Shown here: positions 39,366-49,526 of the stretch, piece after piece
Layout of the letters: every line of letters begins with the position of its first letter
Numbering within the stretch: the first letter of the stretch is position 1
Made by a program: the position numbers and the translations under genes
The notes under the pieces: model-generated
What the model was told of the DNA's origin: nothing
The model's database searches: none
Seen by the model: the letters and a program-made list of their open reading frames with translations, nothing else
Assembly: GCA_021794595.1 (NCBI GenBank)
Contig: JAJYQN010000133.1
Span: forward strand, 1-64,000
Direction of reading: 5' to 3'
Origin: Pseudomonadota bacterium
GTDB taxonomy: Bacteria > Pseudomonadota > Gammaproteobacteria > Acidiferrobacterales > Acidiferrobacteraceae
Length of the DNA stretch: 64,000 nucleotides

Positions 39366-39704
39366 TTAGAGGCTGATCACCTGGTCTGGCATATTGATGG
39401 CGAGAGCCTTGTATAGGTTGGGGAAACACCCGATGACCGCCCCGTCGACCAATTTGTCCGCGATGTGGCGTTCATAACAACACTGATCGCAAGCCATCAG
39501 AAGCATGCCCTGAGCCCGAGCGACCGCGACAAGACGTTCGCCAATCGGGTCACCCTTGACCAACACATAGTTGTTGTCCTCAAAAAAGAACATGCCGACC
39601 ACTTGGACGCCGTGGGCGCCATTTTCCAGCTGCGGCAATATCATCTTGGCGAGCTTGTAGGAAACCGAATGACCTTGGGTTGTGAATATGTACGCGACCT
39701 TCAT
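39366..39704 (-). CDS. DsrE-like small sulfur-relay-type protein
   Basis: 112 aa with the DsrE/DsrF fold pattern: MKVAYIFTTQGHSVSYKL, GVQVVGMFFFEDNNYVLV, and the cysteine-bearing MLLMACDQCCYER, where the DsrE family has its persulfide-carrying cysteine. Proteins of this group relay sulfane sulfur. The ATG at 39704 is preferred to a TTG at 39719. It is convergent with metF and not in an obvious operon. Confidence 0.75.
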   Translation of the reverse strand: MKVAYIFTTQGHSVSYKLAKMILPQLENGAHGVQVVGMFFFEDNNYVLVKGDPIGERLVAVARAQGMLLMACDQCCYERHIADKLVDGAVIGCFPNLYKALAINMPDQVISL

Positions 39705-39854
39705 TTCGAATTGTCTCAAAGGGGGTGGAGGCGGGCAGGGTAGCCGAAAAACGCCGGATGGGCGAGGGCCGCCCTCGTCCGGAACCCATGCTAGACCTCT
39801 CTTCGCTCATAGAGCGCCCCGTTCCCTCGCCGGTAAACACCGACCGGCCTTTCT

Positions 39855-41834
39855 CTAAGCGGGGCGCGCACCGATATCCCGCAGATTACATTGGATGACC
39901 TCGCAACCCCCTTCGAGATAGATTTTGCCTAACAATTCAATAGGGCGTTGGTCTGCGTGCGCACCCCTCAACACAACGGCCAAGCGAATCGAGCCCTGCT
40001 TTTGCAACTCCCGAAATACCGCATGACTCGAGGACTCATCTTTTAAGAGACCGACCTCCCAAAGCTCCTGGCCAAGGAGGGTGTCCAGGGAGGTTCTCAG
40101 TATATCGACCGCGCTCGGATTGGCGTCCAAGACCTTGCGCGTGACGGGGTCTATGAGCAAGATCCCGTCTTGGGCCGTATCGAACAGGCGCCGAAAGCGA
40201 TTCTCCGAGGTGCGTAAGGTCTTCAGCGCCTCGTGCTCGTCGGTAACGTCATGGATCGACAAAAGGGCCATTTGCGGTAAGCCTTCCTCGTAGTCCAGGG
40301 GCCGGCCGGACAAACGCATCATGCGCTTCCCGATGATCGGAAAGTTCTGGGTGATCTCGAGATCGTCGAAAAAACTGTTCCGCGGCAGTATATCCTCTAT
40401 AAGGCTACGCAATTTTGGAATATCCCAAGCGCCATCGCTTAGATCGAAAAATAAGCGCCCTTCCGTGTTGTCGCGAGTGAGCTTGAACATATGGCGGAAT
40501 GCGTCATTCGTCGCATTGACGCGCAAATCGCGGCCGAGAACCAAAAGCGGGTCGCGCGCGGCGCGCAGAATGGCCTCGGAATAATTGCGCGCGCGCGTCA
40601 ACTTATCAACGTTGCGTTTGAGGTCATCGATATCGATCAAAACGACGACGGCGCCTTGAATCGTTCTGTCGAGCGTTAAATAGGGACGCACGCGCAAGGT
40701 GTACCAGCGTCCGCTTTTATCCTGGACCTCGAGCTCGGACACCCTGACCTTCTCGACAGAATCGGTGATAAATTGTTCGATATTGACGCCAACCAAATTG
40801 TGTTTGAGACGCCCGAGCGGCCGCCCTACATCGCCAACCATGAGATTGAATAGCGGCTCGGCCGGTGGGGTAAAGTGACGAATAACGAGGTCATGCCCCA
40901 ACACCAAGATGGGCAGGTTGATACTCAAGTGGAGGTTTGAGAGATCGGCATTCAGGTGATTTAGCTCGGCGTTACGGCTTATCATCTCCTCGTTGACGGT
41001 AATCAGCTCCTCGTTGGTCGACTCCAGTTCCTCTTTCGATGTCTCGAGCTCCTCGTTCATGCTCTGCAGCTCTTCGTTCGCCGATTGCACATCTTCATTG
41101 GTCGCCTGAGCCTCCGCGGAAGCGACTTTATCGTGTGTCTGCAAAGCGTCTATATAGTCCCTGGCCTCTTGTAGCTTTTGCTCAAGAACATTGATACGCC
41201 GCGCCTCCCCGCGTTTATTTTCCCTGCGGTCTATGGTGGTGTCCGAGGGCGGACCGATCTTCGCGGTCAGCGGGTGCGCGGCGCTCCTATCGTTTCGCAA
41301 AAAGACGACCAGGTAGTGCAGGTCCTTAAGATGTATAAGCGGAATAACTTCAATATCGACCGTATGCCCAAGAGGCCCGCTGTCGTCCACCGGCACGCGG
41401 TGCTGACGCACCGGGCGCAGCGTTCTTTGGGCCTTCTCTAGAGCCGTCCGCAAGGGCAGGAGGACGCCTTCGGCGGCCATCGCGAGAAGACCGAAATCGG
41501 CACTATGCGTCGGCGGGTTGAGATAAGGGCTCGTCTGACCGCGGAACTGCACGATCTGCAAATTGGCATCGACGAGCACCCCGGGCGGCGCAAAGTGTTT
41601 GAAGGTCACACGATCGGCCTCGCGTTCGGGGCTGAGCTCCGCCGGGCGAATGGCCGGGCCGACGGCGGGACGGCAGGGACGGCAGGGACGGCAGGGACGG
41701 CAGGGACGGCAGGGACGGCAGGGACGGCAGGGACGGCAGGGACGGCAGGGACGGCAGGGACGAGTCTTGACTTCGGCGCGCTCTCGGCCTTGGGCGGCGG
41801 TGAAAATAGGGGGGCGGAGAACACCTTTTTGCAA
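39855..41834 (-). pseudogene. C-terminal half of a frameshifted CheB-CheR-PAS protein
   Basis: This 3' half carries FAPPGVLVDANLQIVQFRGQ, a long coiled coil (NEELQSMNEELETSKEEL and repeats), and two PAS domains, with no kinase domain after them. It is the continuation of the upstream CheB-CheR half, out of phase by one nucleotide. The reading frame would run straight through if the 8-bp imperfect repeat unit at 41661-41668 were 9 bp. The first ~70 residues of this ORF are out-of-frame repeat translation (PCR repeats), not real protein. If the defect is real, the half lacks a start of its own. Confidence 0.8.
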
Positions 41835-43459
41835 TAAATCTTCAGTTTTTTATCACTGACGGCAAAAAGATCCGTCGAGCGGCCTATGGATTCGGAAAGT
41901 CCCAAGAGGAGGCAGCCATGCTCTTTTAAAGCATAATGGAAGGAGAGCAGGACCTTTTCCTGTAATGCCGGCTCGAGATAGATCATCAGATTACGACAAC
42001 TGACAAGGTCGATTCGCGAAAACGGCGGATCGACAAGCACGTTTTGGCGCGCAAAGACAACAAGCTGCCGAAGCTCCTTTGCCACGCGATAACCAAGCGG
42101 CTCCTCGACAAAGAACCGCTTCAGCCGCGCCGGGGAGACATTCTGGACGGCGCTGTGAGTGTAGAAAGCCGCGCGCCCTTTATTGAGCACCGCCTCATTG
42201 ACGTCGGTCGCGAAGATTTGTAGGGCTGGGTAGGCGACGTTATCCTCGACACATTCCATAAAGGCCATGGCAAACGAGTACGCCTCCTGACCGGTAGCGC
42301 ATGCCGGCACCCACACGCGCAAAGGCTTGCCGCTATTTTTGGCCATGAGACCGCAAATCACACTTTCCTTCAGCTTCTCAAATACCTCGGGATTACGGAA
42401 AAACTCGGTGACACTGATCAGAAGGTCGCCGTAAAGGCGTTGCAGCTCTTCCGGATCCGCGAGCAAAAACTCCAGATAATCGGACGGTGTCTGGACCTTT
42501 GCCAACACCATGCGGCGCATGGTGCGGCGTTCCAGACTGTTGGATTTGTACTGGGATAAGTCCACCCCGGTACGGTTACGAAGCAGCAAAAGGATATGCT
42601 CGAATACGGCGGAATCCGCAGTGGCGGGCAGCGGCTGTCCGCGCGCTCCGAGCGCCGCTCGCGAGAGGGCGCGGTCTTCGCTCAATGCGTCCGAAATAAG
42701 GACACTCTGACCCAAAACATAGGGGTGGCGGGCAATCCGCGCGAGCTCTACGGCGATCGCGTCCGGGGCCAAGACCATATCGACACACCCCGACGCTATG
42801 GCGCAACGGGGCATGGACTCATACTTGGCCGATCCGTCCTGAGCCATGGTAATGCCATTGGCGGCCTTAATGGCCTCAAGGCCCAGGGTTCCATCGGAGG
42901 CCGTGCCGGACAAGACGACCCCGATAGCCCGTTGCCCCAGGTCTTCCGCCAACGACTCGAAAAAGGTGTCTATGGAATGGTGGGCGCGGGCCGAGCGACT
43001 GCGCGGCTCGAGCTTTAAGACACCCCTTACCAAACGCATATCGGCATTCGGGGGAATCACGTAGACCCCATTGGGCGTAACCCGTGTATTACTCGTGACC
43101 TCGTGGACCGGCATCTTCGTTAAGCGCGACAGTATCTGCGCCAACGCACTCTCATGCTCGGGATCGAGATGCTGCACGAGCACAAAGGCCATGCCGGTAT
43201 CATGGGGGAGATGTTGCAAAAGTTGTGTAAAGGCCTCAAGACCGCCCGCGGACGCGCCAATACCCGCGATGCAGTATTTTTCAGGCCCTATCGCGTTAGA
43301 CCCTGGACGCTTATTGCGCGCTAGGGCCTGTGGAGCGACAGGCCTTCCCCGAGGAGTATGGGAGTGCCGTGAGGGTTTCTGCTTAGTCGTATCCGAGCTC
43401 CTTTTTTGTAAGCACTCGGGTCCGGTACGTGTTCCGACCGCCTCAACGCCCGAACCCAT
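41606..43459 (-). pseudogene. N-terminal half of a frameshifted CheB-CheR-PAS protein
   Basis: CheB methylesterase domain (GIGASAGGLEAF serine, LVQHLDPEH histidine, SGTASDGT aspartate), then CheR methyltransferase (SVTEFFRNPEVF, VPACATGQEAYS, DPPFSRIDLVSCRN). It then runs into ten PAV tripeptides and ends after a missing base at 41666/41667 shifts it. Restoring one base joins it to the PAS half as VPAVGPAIRPAELSPERE. The ATG at 43459 is tentative. No other chemotaxis genes lie nearby, so these fusions probably act in some other signalling route. Confidence 0.8.
41661..41758. repeat. Ten tandem copies of a 9-bp unit plus one 8-bp copy
   Basis: GACGGCAGG is repeated ten times without error from 41669 to 41758, encoding (PAV)n on the minus strand. 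The flanking copy at 41661-41668 reads GACGGCGG and lacks one base. Because 9 is a multiple of 3, copy-number change would keep the frame; only the 8-bp copy breaks it. Confidence 0.97.
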
Positions 43460-43958
43460 GCCTACGGGAGAGATCCTTGTGGGGGGTTCCCGCACACCGA
43501 CAAAACCCCGTGCCGCGAGCCCCAAAGGAGGAGTATGGCACCTTGGCGGCATGGACGCGAATGAAAAGCGAACCGGCCCATCAACCTAGATCCGGCAGTT
43601 GATGTCGGAAATCCACCCTAATCGGCCTATTTGCAAGGGATTTCAACAACTCTGCGGTTCACCCAAGCGGTGAACACAGATTTTGGTACAAAGCCCTATG
43701 AATCGAGCAGTTACCGAGGCCGCCGCGGTTCAACTGCTGAATTTAGGATCAAGGTCGTGTCGCCCCGAGGGTCTTAGCCCCGAGAGAGGCCTCAGTCACG
43801 GGCGCACAATAGACGCCGGAGAACTGCGTTAAATCGCGGTGCCGGGGACAGGGTTTTCGGAGCCGTAAGCCGGAGTGTCGGAGGTAGCGATCAGCGGGAA
43901 ACGCCCGGTCCCGCAACTTACGAGGGCTGCGTGAAACACCCACACCGCGACAGCGTGC
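43460..43958. other. Non-coding region upstream of the CheB-CheR gene
   Basis: Roughly 500 bp with no gene I can support; the CheB-CheR start is tentative, so its promoter lies here. A hairpin at 43657-43675 (GTTCACC/GGTGAAC, 5-nt loop) with outer TCTG/CAGA pairing is followed by TTTT, terminator-like in the plus direction although no plus-strand gene precedes it. The minus-strand ORF at 43749-43943 shows no family resemblance. Confidence 0.45.
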
Positions 43959-44552
43959 CTAACCGAGGGGGCGTAGGCCCTCAACATAGGCCTGGAGCTG
44001 CGCCAGGCATTGGCGAAATGCCGATGGCGACTGCTGATTCTTGGCAATACCCCAGCAACCCTCCCAGGCCGCGAGGATGAAGAGGGCGGTCGCGTCACAA
44101 TCGACGTCGGCCCTGATCTCTTGTTGCGATTGGGCCTTTCGCAGAGCATTACGCAAAACCTGCTGCCAACGAGTCAAAATGGCGCCGAGGCGTGCTCGGA
44201 ACTCGGCATCTATGGGGCTCATTTCTTGGATCAGATTGTTGAGGGGACAGCCATGCTCGATCGTGTCGTCGTCTAGTAATCGCAATTTGTCGGCCCAGAT
44301 CGTGAGCAGGGCCGCGATCGGTCGCTCGGCCTCCTCGAGCGGTCGAAAGATGCTGGATTCGAGGCGCTCACGCACCACCTCCTCCACAACCGCAAGACCC
44401 AGCGCCCGCTTACAGGAAAAATGGTGGTAGAGGGCGCCCTTCGTAAGCCCGGTATCCCGCAGGATCTCGGTCAGACTCGCGGCCTGAAACCCCCGCTCAT
44501 ACACCTCGCGAAAGGCCGCTTCGAGCAATTTAGGGCGCGTACCATGGGTCAT
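43959..44552 (-). CDS. TetR-family transcriptional regulator
   Basis: 197 aa. The N-terminal helix-turn-helix (LTEILRDTGLTKGALYHHF) is the TetR signature; the ligand-binding half includes HGCPLNNLIQEMS, seen in AcrR/NemR-like regulators of electrophile or drug response. The ATG at 44552 (MTHGTRPKLLEAAF) is chosen over one 18 nt upstream. A palindromic operator lies 24 bp upstream, in the gap with a divergent small gene. Confidence 0.9.
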   Translation of the reverse strand: MTHGTRPKLLEAAFREVYERGFQAASLTEILRDTGLTKGALYHHFSCKRALGLAVVEEVVRERLESSIFRPLEEAERPIAALLTIWADKLRLLDDDTIEHGCPLNNLIQEMSPIDAEFRARLGAILTRWQQVLRNALRKAQSQQEIRADVDCDATALFILAAWEGCWGIAKNQQSPSAFRQCLAQLQAYVEGLRPLG

Positions 44553-44576
44553 GGGGGGCCTCCATGCCATTTATCA

Positions 44577-44588
44577 TACCGGTCGGTA
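44577..44588. promoter_or_regulatory. Palindromic TetR-type operator
   Basis: TACCGGTCGGTA, a palindrome with ACCG/CGGT arms like those of TetR-family operators. It lies just upstream of the tetR start and between it and the divergent membrane-protein gene, so autoregulation and control of that gene are both likely. Confidence 0.65.
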
Positions 44589-44662
44589 CGATATCGTCAA
44601 GCGAACGCTGCGGACCCTTGTGTTTTAAGACGCCCGATGCTGTACTTCCCGCCCAGCTCACC

Positions 44663-44926
44663 ATGAGATCCGACCCAGTGAAAGCATTAGGCCAAGCGAC
44701 CGCTTTTGCGCTAGTAGGCGGCATCACAGCCTTCCTTCTGCGGCCCACCGATATCTTCGGCCACCAACTGCCCTTGTCGGTAGTACTCACCCGGGGAACC
44801 GAGCTGCACGGCCTCAATCGCCTTCTGATTCCGCTCGCCCATAGGTCCTTTAATGAGGTCGTGGCCGGTCTTTTGCTGGGGGCCATCCTGGGGTTTTTGG
44901 TGAGCGCGCTGTCCGGGCGCCGCTAA
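44663..44926 (+). CDS. Small membrane protein, divergent from tetR
   Basis: 87 aa with two hydrophobic segments (about residues 11-25 and 60-80) and no family I recognise. The ATG at 44663 is chosen because the hydrophobic domain follows directly; an in-frame start at 44564 would overlap the tetR operator. The position across from tetR suggests regulation by it. Coding status is less certain than for neighbours. Confidence 0.5.
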   Translation: MRSDPVKALGQATAFALVGGITAFLLRPTDIFGHQLPLSVVLTRGTELHGLNRLLIPLAHRSFNEVVAGLLLGAILGFLVSALSGRR

Positions 44927-45030
44927 GACCACCGGCGTCCCGGAGGACTCGATCAGCCGCGCTTTCCCCGAGGACGAAGGCGCAGTACAATGGCGGCGTT
45001 CAAAACCTAACCCTGCGTAGAGACCCTATA

Positions 45031-45057
45031 GCATCGCCTCCGCGATGCCTATATAAT
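45031..45057 (+). promoter_or_regulatory. bipA promoter -10 with an upstream 7-bp palindrome
   Basis: TATAAT at 45052-45057 lies 27 nt before the bipA ATG. GCATCGC-CTCC-GCGATGC (45031-45048) occupies the spacer upstream of the -10; the -35 is weak. The palindrome could be an operator or just a hairpin. Confidence 0.5.
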
Positions 45058-45083
45058 GCGCGCCCCTTTCCTGCAGCATCCTT

Positions 45084-46898
45084 ATGACAACCCAGAATCT
45101 TCGTAATATCGCAATCATCGCTCATGTCGATCACGGCAAGACCACGCTCGTCGATGAGCTCCTGAAGCAATCGGGCACCTTTGAGAGCCGAGCCACCGTG
45201 AGCAGCCGCATGATGGACTCGAACGATCTTGAGCGTGAGCGCGGCATCACCATTCTCGCCAAAAACACCGCCATCAAGTGGCGCGACCACCGCATCAATA
45301 TCGTCGACACCCCGGGGCACGCGGACTTCGGGGGCGAGGTAGAGCGGGTCTTGTCGATGGTCGATTCGGTGCTGCTTTTGGTCGATGCCGTTGACGGCCC
45401 CATGCCGCAGACCCGGTTTGTGACCCGCAAGGCCTTCGCCTTGGGACTGCGACCCATCGTCGTCATCAACAAGGTCGATCGGCCGGGGGCCCGCTTAAAC
45501 TGGGTGCTCGACCAGACCTTCGACCTTTTCGACAAGCTGGGCGCCACAGAAGAGCAGCTCGACTTCCCCGTGGTTTATACCTCGGCCCTTTACGGATACT
45601 CGAGTTTGACGCCGGAGGCCCGCGAGGGCGACATGACCCCGCTTTTTGAGGCCATCTTGCGCCACACGCCGCCGCCGGCGGTGGACCCCGATGGTCCGTT
45701 CCAGATGCAGGTCTCAAGCCTTGCGTACTCGAGCTATGTCGGCGCGATCGCGACCGGACGCATCACGCGCGGTACCGTGCGCCCAAACCAACTGGTCGCC
45801 ATCGTCGATCGCGAGGGAAACCGCCGGGATGGCAAGATTCTCCAAGTTCTCGGGTTTTTGGGTCTAGAGCGCACCGAGGTGAAAGAGGCCTCGGCGGGGG
45901 ACATCATCGCCGTGACCGGCATAGATCCGGTACTCATTTCCGACACGCTGTGCGACCCGAGCTGCGTCGAGGCCTTGCCCCCGCTTACGGTCGATGAGCC
46001 CACGGTCACCATGACCTTCGAGATCAACACTTCGCCGTTCGTGGGACAAGACGGCAAATTCGTCACGAGCCGTCAACTGCGCGAGCGCCTTGAGCGGGAG
46101 CTGATCCATAACGTCGCGCTGCGCGTCGAAGATACGGCCGATGCCGACAAATTCAAGGTCTCGGGACGGGGCGAGCTTCACCTCGGCATCCTGATCGAGA
46201 CCATGCGCCGCGAAGGCTATGAGCTGGCCGTTTCGCGGCCCCAGGTCATCACCAAGATCGTCGACGGCGAGGTGCACGAACCGTACGAACTGCTCACCTT
46301 AGACGTGGAACAAGCCCACCAAGGGGTCTTGATCGAGCGTCTCGGCAATCGCCGCGGCGACCTTCTGGCCATGGACCCCGACGCCGAAGGGCGGGTGCGC
46401 CTTGAATACGTCATCCCATCGCGCGGCCTTATCGGGTTCCAGACCGAGTTCTTGAGCCTCACCTCGGGGACCGGGCTTATGCATCACGTCTATGATCACT
46501 ACGCGCCGGTGAAAAAGGGCAATATGGGCGGTCGCGTCAATGGCGTATTGATCGCCAATGGCGCTGGCAAAAGCGTGGCCTATGCGCTCTTTAGCCTTCA
46601 GGAACGCGGCCGTTTGTTTATCGGAGCGGGCGAAGACGTGTATGAGGGCATGATCATTGGTATTCATTCCCGCGATAACGACTTAGTCGTCAACCCCCTG
46701 CGCGGCAAGCAGCTCACGAACATGCGCGCCTCCGGATCGGACGAAGCGGTACTACTGGTCCCGCCGATCCAATTGACGCTCGAGCGTGCAATCGAGTTCA
46801 TCGACGACGACGAATTGGTCGAGGTCACGCCCCACCACGTGCGACTGCGCAAACGTTACCTGAAAGAGAACGACCGCAAGCGGTCCCAGAGAAGCTAG
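45084..46898 (+). CDS. bipA: Ribosome-associated GTPase BipA/TypA
   Basis: 604-aa translational GTPase of the EF-G class acting on the ribosome in stress and subunit assembly. G1 [16 protein letters not shown]3 [12 protein letters not shown]4 NKVDRPGAR, and the C-terminal BipA-type [11 protein letters not shown] and [13 protein letters not shown]. Its stop shares bases with the convergent prfC stop (4-nt overlap). Confidence 0.97.
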   Translation: MTTQNLRNIAIIAHVDHGKTTLVDELLKQSGTFESRATVSSRMMDSNDLERERGITILAKNTAIKWRDHRINIVDTPGHADFGGEVERVLSMVDSVLLLVDAVDGPMPQTRFVTRKAFALGLRPIVVINKVDRPGARLNWVLDQTFDLFDKLGATEEQLDFPVVYTSALYGYSSLTPEAREGDMTPLFEAILRHTPPPAVDPDGPFQMQVSSLAYSSYVGAIATGRITRGTVRPNQLVAIVDREGNRRDGKILQVLGFLGLERTEVKEASAGDIIAVTGIDPVLISDTLCDPSCVEALPPLTVDEPTVTMTFEINTSPFVGQDGKFVTSRQLRERLERELIHNVALRVEDTADADKFKVSGRGELHLGILIETMRREGYELAVSRPQVITKIVDGEVHEPYELLTLDVEQAHQGVLIERLGNRRGDLLAMDPDAEGRVRLEYVIPSRGLIGFQTEFLSLTSGTGLMHHVYDHYAPVKKGNMGGRVNGVLIANGAGKSVAYALFSLQERGRLFIGAGEDVYEGMIIGIHSRDNDLVVNPLRGKQLTNMRASGSDEAVLLVPPIQLTLERAIEFIDDDELVEVTPHHVRLRKRYLKENDRKRSQRS

Positions 46899-48475
46899 AC
46901 GGTCTGCTCGCGGATGGTATGGAAGCGGGCCTTAGGGAACCGCTCCATGGTGAGATCGAGATGGGAACGGGACGGCGCAAGATAAGCGAGGGCGCCGTCC
47001 CCGTCATGGGCCAAATAAGCGGCTAGGCGCTTATGGATATCGCTTAAGGTCGCGGCGTCCGCCTCGACCCACCGGGCTGACACGACCGGCGCCGCCTCGA
47101 AGTCGGCCTCGACCCCATATTCGTGGCGCAGCCGATACGTCACCACCTCAAACTGCAGGGCCCCTAAGGCCCCTAAGATCATGTCGTGGCTCGCTAATGG
47201 CTTAAAGAGCTGGGTGGCCCCCTCTTCGGTCAGCTGCTCAAGTCCGCGCGCCAAGGCCTTGCTTTTCAGGGGGTCGCGCAAAAGCACGCGACGAAAGAGC
47301 TCTGGAGCGAAATTCGGGACCCCGGTAAAACGCAGGTCCTCGCCCTCGGTAAAGGTGTCCCCTATCCGTATGGTGCCGTGATTGGGTAGACCCAGGATAT
47401 CACCCGCATAGGCCTCGTCGGCCATGGAGCGTTCATTCGCCAAGAAGGTGAGGGCGTTGGCGGCGTTGATCTCGCGTCCCTCGCGGGTATGGTAGAGGCG
47501 CATGCCACGCCGATAACGGCCCGAGCAAATGCGCACGAAGGCCATCCGGTCGCGATGCTGGGGATCCATATTGGCCTGGATCTTAAAGACGAAACCGGAA
47601 AAGCGCTCCTCGGCGGGTAGGACCGGACGCGTAAGCGTCCGCCGGGGCAGGGGCGGAGGGGCCAAGTCGATGAAGGCATCGAGCAGGTCACGAACGCCGA
47701 AGTTATTGAGCGCCGACCCGAAAAACACCGGTGACTGCTGGGCCTTGCGGTAGGCCTCTCGATCGAGGGGAACCGCGGCCCCGCGCACCAGCTCGATCTC
47801 TTGCCGGATCCGCCCACACTCATCGCCCAGGATCTCGTCCAATTCCGGGTCGGCCAAGGCCATAGTCCGCTCCTCCCGAATCCGCTCGCTCCGGCCTTGC
47901 GGTAGAAGTCGCACCTGTGAGTCGGCAAGCCGGCAAATCCCGCGAAACCGCTGCCCCATGCCAAGCGGCCAGGTAATGGGGGCACAGGCGATCTTCAGTG
48001 TGCGCTCGATCTCGTCTAGCAGGTCGAGCGGCTCTTGGCCCTCGCGGTCCAGCTTGTTGACGAAGGTGATGATCGGCGTGTTGCGCATACGGCAGACCTC
48101 AAGCAACTTAATGGTCTGCGCCTCCACGCCTTTGGCGGCATCGATGACCATGAGCACCGAGTCGACGGCCGTGAGCGTGCGGTAAGTGTCTTCCGAGAAG
48201 TCTTGGTGGCCTGGGGTATCGAGCAGGTTGATGATCGCGTCCCGATACGGGAACTGCATAACCGACGAGGTCACGGAAATACCCCGTTCGCGCTCCAAGG
48301 CCATCCAGTCCGAGGTGGCGTGGCGCGCGGCCTTGCGACCCTTGACCGCGCCCGCCAAGACGATCGCGCCGCCGAAGAGCAGGAGCTTCTCGGTTAAAGT
48401 GGTTTTGCCGGCATCGGGATGCGAGACGATCGCAAAAGTTCGGCGCCGGGCGATCTCTGTGGCTAAGGAGGGCAT
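46895..48475 (-). CDS. prfC: Peptide chain release factor 3
   Basis: GTPase that recycles release factors 1 and 2. 526 aa from the start at 48475; G1 [16 protein letters not shown]3 [16 protein letters not shown]4 [11 protein letters not shown]. An in-frame start 12 nt upstream is possible. Its 3' end overlaps bipA. Confidence 0.96.
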   Translation of the reverse strand: MPSLATEIARRRTFAIVSHPDAGKTTLTEKLLLFGGAIVLAGAVKGRKAARHATSDWMALERERGISVTSSVMQFPYRDAIINLLDTPGHQDFSEDTYRTLTAVDSVLMVIDAAKGVEAQTIKLLEVCRMRNTPIITFVNKLDREGQEPLDLLDEIERTLKIACAPITWPLGMGQRFRGICRLADSQVRLLPQGRSERIREERTMALADPELDEILGDECGRIRQEIELVRGAAVPLDREAYRKAQQSPVFFGSALNNFGVRDLLDAFIDLAPPPLPRRTLTRPVLPAEERFSGFVFKIQANMDPQHRDRMAFVRICSGRYRRGMRLYHTREGREINAANALTFLANERSMADEAYAGDILGLPNHGTIRIGDTFTEGEDLRFTGVPNFAPELFRRVLLRDPLKSKALARGLEQLTEEGATQLFKPLASHDMILGALGALQFEVVTYRLRHEYGVEADFEAAPVVSARWVEADAATLSDIHKRLAAYLAHDGDGALAYLAPSRSHLDLTMERFPKARFHTIREQTV

Positions 48476-48560
48476 GGGAGGGCGCAAGAATACACGGGGC
48501 CACCGGCGAAAACTAGCGCTACTTCGCGCCTGCGGCAGGGGGCGTTATACTGAACCTGAG

Positions 48561-49526
48561 ATGACGACGCTTTATCCACCCCTGCAACCCTACGCCCAGC
48601 ACCGCTTGGCAGTGACCCCGCCGCATGTGCTGTACGTCGAAGAGTGCGGTAACCCCGAAGGCCTGCCCATCGTTTTCCTGCACGGCGGCCCAGGGGCCGG
48701 CTGCGAGCCCTACCATCGTCAATTTTTCGACCCTGCCCGTTACCGGATCATCTTGTTTGATCAGCGCGGCGCGGGCCGCTCTACCCCTCACGCCCTGCTT
48801 TCCGACAACACAACGGGGCACCTCATCTCCGATATGGAGCGCATCCGCACACACCTCGGGATTGATCGTTGGCTTTTATTTGGCGGCTCCTGGGGATCGA
48901 CTCTCGCGCTCGCCTACGCCGAAGCGCACACCGAGCGGGTACTGGGGCTGATCGTGCGTGGCATCTTTCTCTGTCGACCGACAGAGGTTCGCTGGTTCTA
49001 CCAAGAGGGGGCGAACTGGGTGTTTCCGGATCATTGGGAAGACTTCATCGCCCCCATACCGGAAGGCGAGCACGGCGACCTGGTCACGGCCTATTACCAG
49101 CGCCTCACAAGCACCGACCTAGATCTGCGAAAGCGCTGCGCCCGGGCATGGTCGCTGTGGGAAGGCCGCACCGCCAACGTCGTTCCGCACGCCGAGGTCC
49201 TTGAATTCTTCGGGGCCAACCAAACCGCCCTGGCTCTGGCGCGCATCGAATGCCACTACTTCATGCACAACTCGTTTCTTGAACCAAACCAGATTCTGGC
49301 CCAGGCGTCGCGCCTTGCCGACATTCCAGGCATCATCGTTCAGGGCCGCTATGACCTGATCTGCCCCCTACGCAGCGCCTGGGAGCTGCACGCCGCATGG
49401 CCGGATTCACAACTCGTGATCGTGCCAGACGCCGGCCATTCGGCCACCGAGCCCGGGATAATGAAGGCCTTGGTCTGGGCCACCGACCATTTTGCCAAGA
49501 GTACGCCATGGCCGACTACGTCATAG
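48561..49526 (+). CDS. pip: Proline iminopeptidase (S33 family)
   Basis: Removes N-terminal proline from peptides. 321-aa alpha/beta hydrolase with oxyanion region FLHGGPGAG, nucleophile elbow GGSWGSTLA, aspartate in GRYDLICP and histidine in DAGHSATEPG. The ATG at 48561 is chosen because MTTLYPPLQPY is the family's usual beginning. Overlaps apaH by 19 nt. Confidence 0.93.
   Translation: MTTLYPPLQPYAQHRLAVTPPHVLYVEECGNPEGLPIVFLHGGPGAGCEPYHRQFFDPARYRIILFDQRGAGRSTPHALLSDNTTGHLISDMERIRTHLGIDRWLLFGGSWGSTLALAYAEAHTERVLGLIVRGIFLCRPTEVRWFYQEGANWVFPDHWEDFIAPIPEGEHGDLVTAYYQRLTSTDLDLRKRCARAWSLWEGRTANVVPHAEVLEFFGANQTALALARIECHYFMHNSFLEPNQILAQASRLADIPGIIVQGRYDLICPLRSAWELHAAWPDSQLVIVPDAGHSATEPGIMKALVWATDHFAKSTPWPTTS

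Noticed and set aside
41661-41758. Tandem repeat considered as a CRISPR array
   Set aside because: Units are 9 bp, directly joined without spacers and inside a coding region.
43749-43943. 64-aa minus-strand ORF between tetR and the CheB-CheR gene
   Set aside because: Arg-rich, no ribosome site, no family; could be an old mobile-element remnant but unsupported.
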